Of a DNA stretch of 5,516 bases, positions 1 through 5,516 are shown in pieces (position 1 is the stretch's first letter; each line of letters opens with the position of its first letter). Where the stretch lies: assembly GCA_910589095.1 (NCBI GenBank), contig CAJUSN010000150.1, positions 1-5,516 on the forward strand, given 5' to 3'. The notes beneath the pieces were generated by a model. That model was not told the DNA's origin. It did not search any database and saw nothing but the letters and a program-made list of their open reading frames with translations. This DNA comes from an uncultured Muribaculaceae bacterium (GTDB taxonomy: Bacteria > Bacteroidota > Bacteroidia > Bacteroidales > Muribaculaceae). The position numbers and the translations under genes are program-made.

Positions 1-747
1 GGTCAGCACCGCTACGTTGCCAATTCTTGACATTCGGTTCATAGCCTCGTTCAGTCTTGGTGAAGGAGACCCGAATCCGGCAATAACCAAGACTTTTTTA
101 CCTGCAAGCTTTTCTACGAGCTCGGATGTCAACGCATCGCTCGGAACATCATTTGCGGAGGAAACGCTAATTATACGTTCAGAATAGGTTCCTATACTCG
201 GCTCCAATCCCCCTGTTGGTTCATCTATTTGTATATTAAGATGTACAGGTCCACAGGGTGCGGACGTTGCAGTAATTAAAGCATCGTTAATTGTCCTATT
301 CGCGAGCCATAAGTCCGCGTCACGCTCCGTGGCCGGCAAATCATAGCTGCGCTTGACAATGTTTGATAAGCAGTCTCTTTGTCGTATGGTCTGGGAATCA
401 TCCTGATCTATCCACTCTGAAGGACGGTCGGCCGAAATAATAACCAACGGCACCTTTCGGTAATATGCTTCTGCTACAGCAGGAGCCATATTTAGCAAAG
501 CAGTACCCGATGTGCACACCAATCCAACAACTTCATTGGAACGTAACGCCATTCCGAGCCCAACGAAGGCGGCAACTCGTTCATCTGTCACCATCTGTGT
601 CGCTATATCCTTACACCGGTCAAGCGCAATTAACAGCGGAGTGTTGCGCGAACCGGGGCAGGCCACTACGCGACTTACACCGAAGAGCGACATGACCTCC
701 ACAAGGGTCCGTGCCTTTTTACATGACGTGTTCATTTCCTTGCTCAT
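1..747 (-). CDS. menD: MenD, SEPHCHC synthase (menaquinone synthesis), N-terminal part; runs off the left edge
   Basis: Thiamine-diphosphate (ThDP) enzyme that joins isochorismate and 2-oxoglutarate, releasing CO2, to give SEPHCHC, the first committed step of menaquinone synthesis in the cytoplasm. The 249 visible codons have no stop and cover the N-terminal ThDP-binding domain and the start of the middle domain. Visible motifs, counted from the start used here: PGSRNTPL (31-38) with the substrate-contacting Arg; TDER (54-57), whose Glu56 matches the catalytic Glu that activates the cofactor; CTSGTALLN (78-86); SADRP (105-109); and DDSQTIRQ (116-123). This combination is diagnostic for MenD rather than other ThDP enzymes such as acetolactate synthase. 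The start is uncertain. ATGs in frame lie at 816, 747 and 735. The start at 735 puts PGSRN at the spacing I recall for Bacteroides MenD, 747 adds four residues, and 816 adds 23 more that look unrelated to the family. Roughly 300 residues are missing off the edge. It is divergent from everything else in the window. Confidence 0.95.
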   Translation of the reverse strand, partial: MSKEMNTSCKKARTLVEVMSLFGVSRVVACPGSRNTPLLIALDRCKDIATQMVTDERVAAFVGLGMALRSNEVVGLVCTSGTALLNMAPAVAEAYYRKVPLVIISADRPSEWIDQDDSQTIRQRDCLSNIVKRSYDLPATERDADLWLANRTINDALITATSAPCGPVHLNIQIDEPTGGLEPSIGTYSERIISVSSANDVPSDALTSELVEKLAGKKVLVIAGFGSPSPRLNEAMNRMSRIGNVAVLT

Positions 748-1018
748 CTCAATGGCTTCATGCCTGTCAATATGCTGTTTTATGTCGTCGCAATTAAACT
801 CATACGAATCACACATCCGCACATCAACATATATTTCTGTGCAAATTTACTAATTTTTTCCCGTTCCTCTCCCCTCCACCTCTGTTTTTTGACACCTGCT
901 CTTCTATTTAAAACTCGACACAACGTCAACTATATCTTTTCCATTTCACAAAAACCATTCTTCTTTAAAATACGTTTTATTAATGAATATGATTTTTAAC
1001 AATTAGATATATAATATT
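748..1018. other. Divergent intergenic region between menD and the small ORF
   Basis: A/T-rich spacer holding the 5' signals of two divergent genes. Toward menD there is one good -7-like element (842-849, listed separately). Toward the small ORF only weak seven-of-eight matches to TAnnTTTG are visible, TATCTTTT at 933-940 and TACGTTTT at 971-978, neither with a TTTG box at the expected distance. A 37-base tract at 854-890 is pyrimidine on the plus strand except for three positions and is bounded by T6 runs. No convincing further coding region is seen; overlapping short frames here lack any recognisable protein character. Confidence 0.6.
842..849 (-). promoter_or_regulatory. Putative Bacteroidota -7 element for menD
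   Basis: Read on the minus strand this is TAAATTTG followed by CAC, an exact match to the Bacteroidota sigma-ABfr -7 consensus TAnnTTTG. No clear TTTG -33 box lies 19-21 bases upstream, where the sequence is purine-rich instead. Transcription would begin near 835, giving a leader of about 90 bases to the ATG at 747 or about 20 bases to the in-frame ATG at 816. The call rests on one short motif in A/T-rich DNA. Confidence 0.45.
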
Positions 1019-1186
1019 ATGGAAACTAAAAAGAAATGTTGCTGCAAGAAAAAGGTAGCCGAAATCAAGCCCACAGATGAACTCCCGGGCGTGGCAATAA
1101 ACAAAGCGGATGACAATGCTATAAATAAAGAGCTTGTAAAAGAACGCACCTCTACACTAAACAACAATCCCAGAAACAACGATTAG
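1019..1186 (+). CDS. Small lysine-rich protein with Cys-Cys-Cys run, function unknown
   Basis: A complete 55-codon ORF from ATG to TAG that I do not recognise. It opens with METKKKCCCKKK, three adjacent cysteines between lysine runs at residues 7-9, followed by an acidic and polar stretch (DELPG near 20-24) and an Asn-rich tail ending NNNPRNND. There is no membrane segment, signal peptide or known fold. The predicted product is hydrophilic and probably largely disordered; the cysteine cluster could bind a metal or form disulfides, but nothing proves this. Support for a real gene is indirect: it sits in an otherwise empty interval, an intrinsic terminator on the same strand follows its stop by 30 bases, and the start is preceded by A/T-rich sequence as for the neighbouring genes. 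It could be a chance ORF inside a short non-coding transcript that uses the same terminator. It appears monocistronic, as the terminator separates it from ftsY. Confidence 0.5.
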   Translation: METKKKCCCKKKVAEIKPTDELPGVAINKADDNAINKELVKERTSTLNNNPRNND

Positions 1187-1216
1187 AATTCCCATACGGT
1201 TCCTATTTGAAAATGA

Positions 1217-1256
1217 CGCGTCTGACTGCACTTTCAGCAATCAGACGCGAGTTTTT
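1217..1256 (+). terminator. Rho-independent terminator after the small ORF
   Basis: A perfect 9-bp stem, CGCGTCTGA at 1217-1225 pairing with TCAGACGCG at 1241-1249, is followed by AG and five T at 1252-1256. The stem can extend inward past one mismatch with TGC/GCA (1227-1229 with 1237-1239 after a shifted base pair), leaving a loop of seven bases. GC content and the T-run on the plus strand fit termination of a transcript coming from the small ORF; on the minus strand there is no equivalent T-run. Confidence 0.8.
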
Positions 1257-1348
1257 GTCTATGGAACCCTCATGCACTAATATTGGAAATGTTTAACCTC
1301 CGCTGATGTTTGCAACGTTGTAATGATGATGGAATGGAAAATTTTGAG

Positions 1349-1356
1349 TACTTTTG
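1349..1356 (+). promoter_or_regulatory. Putative Bacteroidota -7 element for the ftsY operon
   Basis: TACTTTTG followed by CAC matches the Bacteroidota -7 consensus TAnnTTTG exactly and lies 29 bases before the ftsY ATG. Transcription would start near 1362, giving a short leader of about 20-25 bases. A -33 TTTG box at the usual 19-21-base spacing is not evident; the nearest TTTG (1309-1312) is too far upstream. No Shine-Dalgarno sequence precedes the ATG, as is common in this phylum. Confidence 0.6.
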
Positions 1357-1385
1357 CACTCTAAATTTCTAAATCCGTATTAAAG

Positions 1386-2354
1386 ATGGGTTTTTTCTCA
1401 AAATTATTCTCAAAGGAGAAGAAAGAAACGCTCGACAAGGGGCTTGAACGCACCAAACGTGGAGTGTTTGACAAGATATCGCGTGCCCTCGTAGGCAAAA
1501 AGACAATAGATGATGATTTCCTTGATTCGCTTGAAGAAATTTTCATCACTTCCGACATGGGTATTGACACCACTTTGAAAATCATAGAGCGATTGCAAAA
1601 GCGAGTGGCTCGTGACAAATATGTTTCGACGTCTGAGCTCAACGACTGGCTTGTGGAAGAGATTACTGACCTACTTGCCGAGTCGGATTCTTCAGTTGCA
1701 ACAACCGATGAGGACTTTAAGGTGCCTGAGGGGTCAAAACCACATGTAGTGATGGTGGTCGGTGTCAACGGTGTTGGCAAAACAACCACTATTGGCAAGC
1801 TCGCCGCCCTATATAAAAAAGCTGGAAACAGCGTGGTGCTTGGAGCTGCCGATACGTTCCGTGCAGCTGCCATTGAGCAGCTGGATGAATGGGCTCGACG
1901 CGCCGGAGTGCCTATTGTGAAACAGCAACAAGGTTCAGATCCGGCCTCGGTTGCGTTTGACACTCTGCAAAGCGCAAAAGCCGCAGGTGCCGATGTCGTA
2001 CTGATCGACACTGCGGGGCGTCTCCACAACAAGAAAGGGCTCATGGATGAGCTTACTAAAATCAGAAAAGTGATGCAGAAGGTGGTTCCGGATGCACCCC
2101 ACGAAGTGTTGCTTGTGCTTGATGGCAGTACAGGACAAAATGCTTTTGAACAAGCACGTCAATTTGTCGCCGCCACTCAGGTCAACGAGCTCGCTATTAC
2201 TAAGCTTGACGGCACAGCCAAAGGTGGAGTTGTCATTGGTATAAGTGACCAGTTTAAAATCCCTGTAAAATATATCGGCCTCGGCGAAAGAATTGAGGAC
2301 CTGCAGGTGTTTGACAAAAAAGAGTTTGTAGAATCCCTATTTGGTAAGAGATAA
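1386..2354 (+). CDS. ftsY: FtsY, signal recognition particle receptor GTPase
   Basis: Bacterial SRP receptor: it binds GTP, pairs with Ffh-bound ribosomes and delivers nascent membrane proteins to the translocon at the inner face of the cytoplasmic membrane. The 322 residues form a compact FtsY without the long acidic A domain of E. coli. Residues 1-35 form a basic amphipathic N-terminus (MGFFSKLFSKEKK...) suited to membrane contact, then the helical N domain to about 100, then the NG GTPase domain. GTPase motifs are intact: P-loop GVNGVGKT (126-133), DTFRAAA (156-162), DTAGR (208-212), TKLD (272-275) and the closing GLGE (298-301) with DLQVFD. The TFRAAA and LDGTAKGG motifs are hallmarks of the SRP GTPases, and the N-terminus plus the lack of an M domain separate it from Ffh. 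The start directly follows the promoter leader, and the frame has no better upstream ATG. It is the first gene of the likely ftsY-rimO-menF-SGNH operon, 52 bases ahead of rimO without a hairpin between. Confidence 0.98.
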   Translation: MGFFSKLFSKEKKETLDKGLERTKRGVFDKISRALVGKKTIDDDFLDSLEEIFITSDMGIDTTLKIIERLQKRVARDKYVSTSELNDWLVEEITDLLAESDSSVATTDEDFKVPEGSKPHVVMVVGVNGVGKTTTIGKLAALYKKAGNSVVLGAADTFRAAAIEQLDEWARRAGVPIVKQQQGSDPASVAFDTLQSAKAAGADVVLIDTAGRLHNKKGLMDELTKIRKVMQKVVPDAPHEVLLVLDGSTGQNAFEQARQFVAATQVNELAITKLDGTAKGGVVIGISDQFKIPVKYIGLGERIEDLQVFDKKEFVESLFGKR

Positions 2355-2406
2355 AACTACTTTTTTTACCTGCCAACAGATTTTCTTAATATTGAAATTG
2401 AGTTGA

Positions 2407-3708
2407 ATGTCCAAGACTAAAGTCAATGTGATATCGCTCGGATGTTCGAAAAATCTTATCGATGCCGAGCGATTGATGCGTATGCTTGATGATGCCGGAT
2501 GCGTAGCCGGATTCGAGTGCCCTGTAGATTGGGGCGCTGATCTTGTCGTGATCAACACCTGCGGTTTCATTGGCGACGCAAAAGAAGAATCCATAGACAC
2601 AATTCTTAATTGGATCAAAGCCAAAAATGAGGGTTTCGTTAAAGAAGTCTGTGTCATGGGATGCCTTTCAGAGCGATACCGCAAAGAACTTCCTATTGAA
2701 ATTGAAGAGGTGGATCTGTGGTTCGGTAAGTACGACTGGACCGGTATAGTTTCCCACATCATGGCAAAACATCCCGCCTCTGCTCGTTATGACCGTATCA
2801 TCACAACTCCTCGTCATCATGCTTATCTGAAAATAGCCGAAGGATGTAACCGCTTTTGCGCCTTTTGCGCCATACCATTGATTACTGGACGTTTTCATTC
2901 CCGACCCATTGAGGAGATTGAAGCCGAAGTAAAGCTCATGGTGAGCCGCGGCGTTAAAGAATTCAATATAATAGCTCAAGAGCTCACTTCCTACGGGCTT
3001 GACCTTTACGGACATAGATGTTTGGCCGATCTTATAAGGCGGTTGGCTAAAATCGAAGGAGTTGAATGGTTGCGCCTTCATTATGCTTACCCTGCAGAGT
3101 TCCCATTGGAACTGCTTGACGTCATGGCCAATGAACCGAAAGTGTGTAAGTATCTTGATATAGCACTTCAGCACATATCCGACAAGGTTCTAATGGGAAT
3201 GCGCCGGCATATCACAGGAAAAGAAACTCGGGCATTGCTTGAAAAAATTCGTGCGAGAGTCCCCGGTATTCATATCCGCACTACCCTAATGGTTGGATAT
3301 CCGGGGGAAACTGAGAAGGAATTCGAGGAGCTTATGGAGTTTGTCAGAGAGCAACGCTTCGAAAGGATGGGCGCCTTCGCTTATTGCGAGGAGGATGACA
3401 CGATCGCCGCTAAAACATTTGTCGATGAAGTACCGGAGGAAGTCAAACAATCACGTTTAGATCGTTTGATGGCGCTACAAGAAGAAATATCCACGGAATT
3501 GCAGCAGTCTAAAGTAGGACAACACTTGAAAGTAATCATTGACCGCGAGGAAGAGGACTACTACGTTGGACGCTCTCAATATGATTCTCCGGAGGTTGAT
3601 CCGGAAGTGCTCATAAAGAAAACTCAACAATTGACTAAAGGTGAATTCTGTAATGTTGTAATTACGGAAGCAATGCCATTTGAACTTATCGGAGAGCCGC
3701 TCTTGTAA
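2407..3708 (+). CDS. rimO: RimO, ribosomal protein S12 methylthiotransferase
   Basis: Radical-SAM enzyme that adds a methylthio group to the beta-carbon of a conserved aspartate in ribosomal protein S12 (Asp89 in E. coli numbering), using S-adenosylmethionine and two [4Fe-4S] clusters. The 433 residues match the family length. The N-terminal methylthiotransferase domain carries its three cluster cysteines at Cys13 (LGCSKN), Cys52 (NTCGF) and Cys86 (MGCLSER). The radical-SAM motif is CNRFCAFC with Cys147, Cys151 and Cys154. Later conserved stretches are LHYAYP (224-229), DIALQHISD (251-259), RRHITG (266-271) and MVGYPGET (295-302). The C-terminal TRAM domain spans roughly 368-433. LGCSKN and the LQH region favour RimO over the tRNA enzyme MiaB and over MtaB. 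The start gives the typical MSKTKVNVISLGCSKN opening. All cluster cysteines are present, so it should be active. It lies only 6 bases upstream of menF, so the two are probably cotranscribed. Confidence 0.98.
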   Translation: MSKTKVNVISLGCSKNLIDAERLMRMLDDAGCVAGFECPVDWGADLVVINTCGFIGDAKEESIDTILNWIKAKNEGFVKEVCVMGCLSERYRKELPIEIEEVDLWFGKYDWTGIVSHIMAKHPASARYDRIITTPRHHAYLKIAEGCNRFCAFCAIPLITGRFHSRPIEEIEAEVKLMVSRGVKEFNIIAQELTSYGLDLYGHRCLADLIRRLAKIEGVEWLRLHYAYPAEFPLELLDVMANEPKVCKYLDIALQHISDKVLMGMRRHITGKETRALLEKIRARVPGIHIRTTLMVGYPGETEKEFEELMEFVREQRFERMGAFAYCEEDDTIAAKTFVDEVPEEVKQSRLDRLMALQEEISTELQQSKVGQHLKVIIDREEEDYYVGRSQYDSPEVDPEVLIKKTQQLTKGEFCNVVITEAMPFELIGEPLL

Positions 3709-3714
3709 TCACAC

Positions 3715-4782
3715 ATGGATAAGATTGTGATAAATAACGAAGTTCGTACAGCTGTGCGCAATAGTGTGGCTTCAGGGCTGTCATTTGCATTATTCATGCT
3801 TCCGAATGAGGACGGTATGCAGTTTTACGCTTGCAAAACACCGACCAGGGCGAATTCAGATGTCTCCGGCTTCGTAATCGCTTCATTCAACAGTGAAGAC
3901 GCGAGCAATACACTTGTGATCACCGATGAATTATCCCTTGAGTCAGTTCTGAACATTCCTGTTAAGTCAATCACTTCAACTGAAGAATACACGTTGCCTC
4001 AATCTACGGACAGAGACGACTATCTAAGAAACCTGACGAGCCTTATAGCATCACTCGAAGGTAAGGATGCGAAAGTGGTCATATCCAAGGTGCTGTCAAC
4101 GGTATCAGATCGCAATCCATTAGATGTTGCAGAGGAGTATTTCACCCTATTGACTTCCTGCATGCGTGCTTTATATTATACCCCGGAAACAGGAATGTGG
4201 ATTGTAGCTACACCGGAGGTTCTGATAGAAACAGAAACTGCCGGTAGGTACCACACCATGTCATTGGCAGGTACGCGTAAGGTCGGCTCCGGTCCTTGGG
4301 ATAAAAAAAACAGGTTTGAGCATGAGCTTGTCACTCGTTATATTGTTGACACTCTCAAGTCATGTGATATGACGGTTGAAGTTCAACCCGATGAGAACCT
4401 CCGGTTCGGCCCCGTGGAGCATCTTTGCAATCATATTTTTGCAACAGGCACTTCATCACCGCTCGTATTGGCGCAAGCTCTCAGCCCCACCCCTGCTGTT
4501 TGCGGCTGGCCCGTTGATTTTGCAAAGAGTAAAATCGCTGAATTTGAATCTCATTCGCGTGAATGTTATGGTGGCTTCATAGGCCTGATGAATGCAAAAT
4601 CTTGTAGATTATATGTGAACTTGAGAAGTTGCAAAGTCACACAACTCACTCCAAACCGTCACTGCTACACGCTTTTTGCAGGCGGAGGAATCAACTCTAT
4701 GTCCAATCCCATGAGCGAATGGGATGAAACAGAAGCAAAACTCTCCACTTTACTTGGAATTATTACTAATAATCCGTCATAA
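3715..4782 (+). CDS. menF: Isochorismate synthase (MenF-type chorismate-binding enzyme)
   Basis: Mg-dependent enzyme converting chorismate to isochorismate, the substrate of MenD, at the entry to menaquinone synthesis. The 355 residues comprise a short variable N-terminal half and the conserved chorismate-binding half (about 110-350). Key residues can be matched: Lys125 in VISKVL for the water-activating base (Lys190 of E. coli MenF), Glu168 in ATPEVL for the general acid (Glu240), the SLAGT loop (183-187), FEHELV (201-206) with a metal-side Glu, RECYGGFIG (282-290), FAGGGI (321-326) and the tail SEWDETEAK (334-342). The SLAGT loop and the catalytic Lys favour isochorismate synthase over anthranilate or aminodeoxychorismate synthase; a siderophore-type EntC role is not excluded, but menD in the same window supports menaquinone. 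It is shorter than E. coli MenF (431), the difference lying in the poorly conserved N-terminus. It sits 6 bases after rimO and 27 before the SGNH gene. Confidence 0.93.
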   Translation: MDKIVINNEVRTAVRNSVASGLSFALFMLPNEDGMQFYACKTPTRANSDVSGFVIASFNSEDASNTLVITDELSLESVLNIPVKSITSTEEYTLPQSTDRDDYLRNLTSLIASLEGKDAKVVISKVLSTVSDRNPLDVAEEYFTLLTSCMRALYYTPETGMWIVATPEVLIETETAGRYHTMSLAGTRKVGSGPWDKKNRFEHELVTRYIVDTLKSCDMTVEVQPDENLRFGPVEHLCNHIFATGTSSPLVLAQALSPTPAVCGWPVDFAKSKIAEFESHSRECYGGFIGLMNAKSCRLYVNLRSCKVTQLTPNRHCYTLFAGGGINSMSNPMSEWDETEAKLSTLLGIITNNPS

Positions 4783-4788
4783 CTTAAC

Positions 4789-4806
4789 AACTGAAAAAAC
4801 TGAAAA
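4789..4806 (+). repeat. Tandem 9-bp duplication before the SGNH gene start
   Basis: AACTGAAAA occurs twice in direct succession (4789-4797 and 4798-4806), filling most of the 27-base gap between menF and the next ATG at 4810. It replaces any Shine-Dalgarno sequence with an A-rich upstream stretch. A slippage duplication is the simplest reading. Confidence 0.85.
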
Positions 4807-4809
4807 GAA

Positions 4810-5516
4810 ATGACCGAAGAAGAAAAAGAAACGCCGGACGTTAATGAAGAGATTGAAGTAAATGAACCTAAACGTCATAATCCATGGCGTGTCGTGCTCA
4901 TTATTTTTTGTGCCGTTGCACTGCTGATTGGCATCTCTTTCATACCGTTTGAAAGACTGACAAACGGAAAAATCAGCGACTTCAATCTGCTTGGCGATAT
5001 AATTGAACGTTCAGATTCAGACTCAATCTCAAATGATGAGGGTGCTGAGCTCATTGACCCTGCTCTTCAAGCTGCTATGCAGGACACCCGTGCCATAGAT
5101 ACCGCAGCTGTGGCTGAGGGAGAGGCTCCTTTGATCGCCGTTCAACCCAGCAAACAAGGGGACATAATGATCCTTGAGGATTACACCGAATCCGGACAGG
5201 GATTGAAGCGCATGAAAGAGTCATTGGCTAAAGGGGGTGTAACACGTATTGCCGTGATCGGCGACAGTTACATCGAGGGTGACATCTTCACCCAGGACCT
5301 TCGTGAGATGCTACAGACACAATACGGGGGATCCGGTGTAGGCTACGTTAACATGCACTCTGAATTTCCCGGATTCCGTCGTAGTGTGAAACAAGGTGGT
5401 AAAGGCTGGAAAGAATTTGCTGCCAACAAGAGCGCAGAGAAGAAATATACCGGGCTTAGCCAGCACTATTTCACCGCTTCTGCCAATGCTAATGCTACTT
5501 ACAAAGGCACAGATGC
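4810..5516 (+). CDS. Membrane-anchored SGNH/GDSL-type hydrolase-like protein, N-terminal part; runs off the right edge
   Basis: An ORF open from the ATG at 4810 to the window end, 235 full codons without a stop. Residues 1-25 are acidic then basic (MTEEEKETPD... KRHNPWR) and look cytoplasmic. One hydrophobic segment, about 27-46 (RVVLIIFCAVALLIGISFIP), acts as a single anchor with no signal-peptidase site. A low-complexity linker rich in Asp, Ser and Ala follows to about 115. The recognisable domain begins at IAVIGDSYIEGD (147-158), whose GDS at 151-153 fits block I of SGNH/GDSL esterases with Ser153 as nucleophile, followed by YGGSGVGYV (172-180) and PGFRRSV (187-193). The oxyanion Gly/Asn and the Asp-x-x-His blocks would lie beyond the edge, so catalysis cannot be confirmed. 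Orientation puts the domain outside the cytoplasm, which suggests removal or transfer of ester groups on an envelope glycan, often alongside an MBOAT acyltransferase in this phylum; that partner is inferred, not seen. Likely last visible gene of the ftsY operon. Confidence 0.75.
   Translation, partial: MTEEEKETPDVNEEIEVNEPKRHNPWRVVLIIFCAVALLIGISFIPFERLTNGKISDFNLLGDIIERSDSDSISNDEGAELIDPALQAAMQDTRAIDTAAVAEGEAPLIAVQPSKQGDIMILEDYTESGQGLKRMKESLAKGGVTRIAVIGDSYIEGDIFTQDLREMLQTQYGGSGVGYVNMHSEFPGFRRSVKQGGKGWKEFAANKSAEKKYTGLSQHYFTASANANATYKGTD

Larger units (their letters stand above)
1187..1385 (+). other. Intergenic region between the small ORF and ftsY
   Basis: The first part holds the terminator at 1217-1256, flanked by an outer complementary pair, GGTTCC at 1198-1203 and GGAACC at 1263-1268. 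The remainder leads into ftsY and carries a near-palindrome TTGCAACGTTGTAA at 1310-1323 and the -7 element at 1349-1356. No additional ORF with protein character is seen. Confidence 0.6.

Noticed and set aside
465..999. Overlapping plus-strand ORFs of 76, 113 and 79 codons over menD and the divergent spacer
   Set aside because: The first two lie wholly or largely antisense to menD, whose catalytic motifs are unambiguous. The third starts inside the A/T-rich spacer and has no recognisable protein character or start signal.
1019..1256. Cysteine leader peptide with transcription attenuator
   Set aside because: The CCC run recalls cysteine leader peptides, but it is at the N-terminus about 170 bases before the hairpin, no competing antiterminator is visible, and ftsY has its own promoter and no link to sulfur metabolism.
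1361..2044. Long minus-strand ORF of 227 codons opposite ftsY
   Set aside because: It lies mostly inside the complete ftsY gene in antisense, its translation is Ser/Ser-Ala-rich low-complexity sequence with no domain, and ftsY has all GTPase motifs in its own frame.
2355..2406. Terminator between ftsY and rimO
   Set aside because: There is a T7 run at 2361-2367, but no stable stem precedes it, so it was not called a terminator.
2337..3174. Minus-strand ORFs of 141 and 168 codons opposite rimO
   Set aside because: They are shadows of rimO, which is full length with all six cluster cysteines; the antisense translations show no family motif.
4376..4582. Plus-strand ORF of 68 codons inside menF
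   Set aside because: It is out of frame within the conserved chorismate-binding domain of menF and has no separate start signal or motif.
1..5516. CRISPR array, insertion sequence, phage, toxin-antitoxin or tRNA
   Set aside because: No spaced direct repeats, transposase motifs, terminal inverted repeats, paired toxin-antitoxin-like ORFs or tRNA cloverleaf were found when reading both strands.

Overview
The window looks like an ordinary housekeeping stretch of a Bacteroidota chromosome, most likely Bacteroidales. This rests on the gene content and protein flavour, on matches to the Bacteroidota -7 promoter element TAnnTTTG upstream of two genes, and on A/T-rich starts without Shine-Dalgarno sequences. 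Naming a family (for example Muribaculaceae) would be a guess.

Layout. From the left edge, on the minus strand, lies the N-terminal 249 codons of menD, the thiamine-diphosphate enzyme that consumes isochorismate in menaquinone synthesis; its C-terminal half is outside the window. A divergent intergenic region of about 270 bases follows, with a plausible -7 element for menD and a pyrimidine-rich tract. Next on the plus strand is a short, unrecognised, lysine-rich ORF of 55 codons with a Cys-Cys-Cys run (1019-1186), closed by a good intrinsic terminator (1217-1256). After a second intergenic region with a TAnnTTTG element at 1349-1356 comes a compact plus-strand run: ftsY (signal recognition particle receptor GTPase), rimO (radical-SAM methylthiotransferase for ribosomal protein S12), menF (isochorismate synthase) and the N-terminal 235 codons of a membrane-anchored SGNH/GDSL-type protein that leaves the right edge. 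Gaps inside this run are 52, 6 and 27 bases, with no visible terminator, so it is probably one operon.

How the genes relate. FtsY and RimO both concern the ribosome: delivery of translating ribosomes to the membrane and modification of S12. MenF and MenD catalyse consecutive steps (chorismate to isochorismate to SEPHCHC), yet sit about 3 kb apart in opposite orientation on either side of ftsY-rimO. The SGNH protein has a cytoplasmic acidic tail, one membrane segment and a probable extracytoplasmic catalytic domain, suggesting envelope ester chemistry; its partners would be downstream.

I see no RNA gene, CRISPR array, insertion sequence, phage gene or defence system, and no convincing new biological system. 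The least explained items are the CCC-containing small ORF and the truncated SGNH gene.
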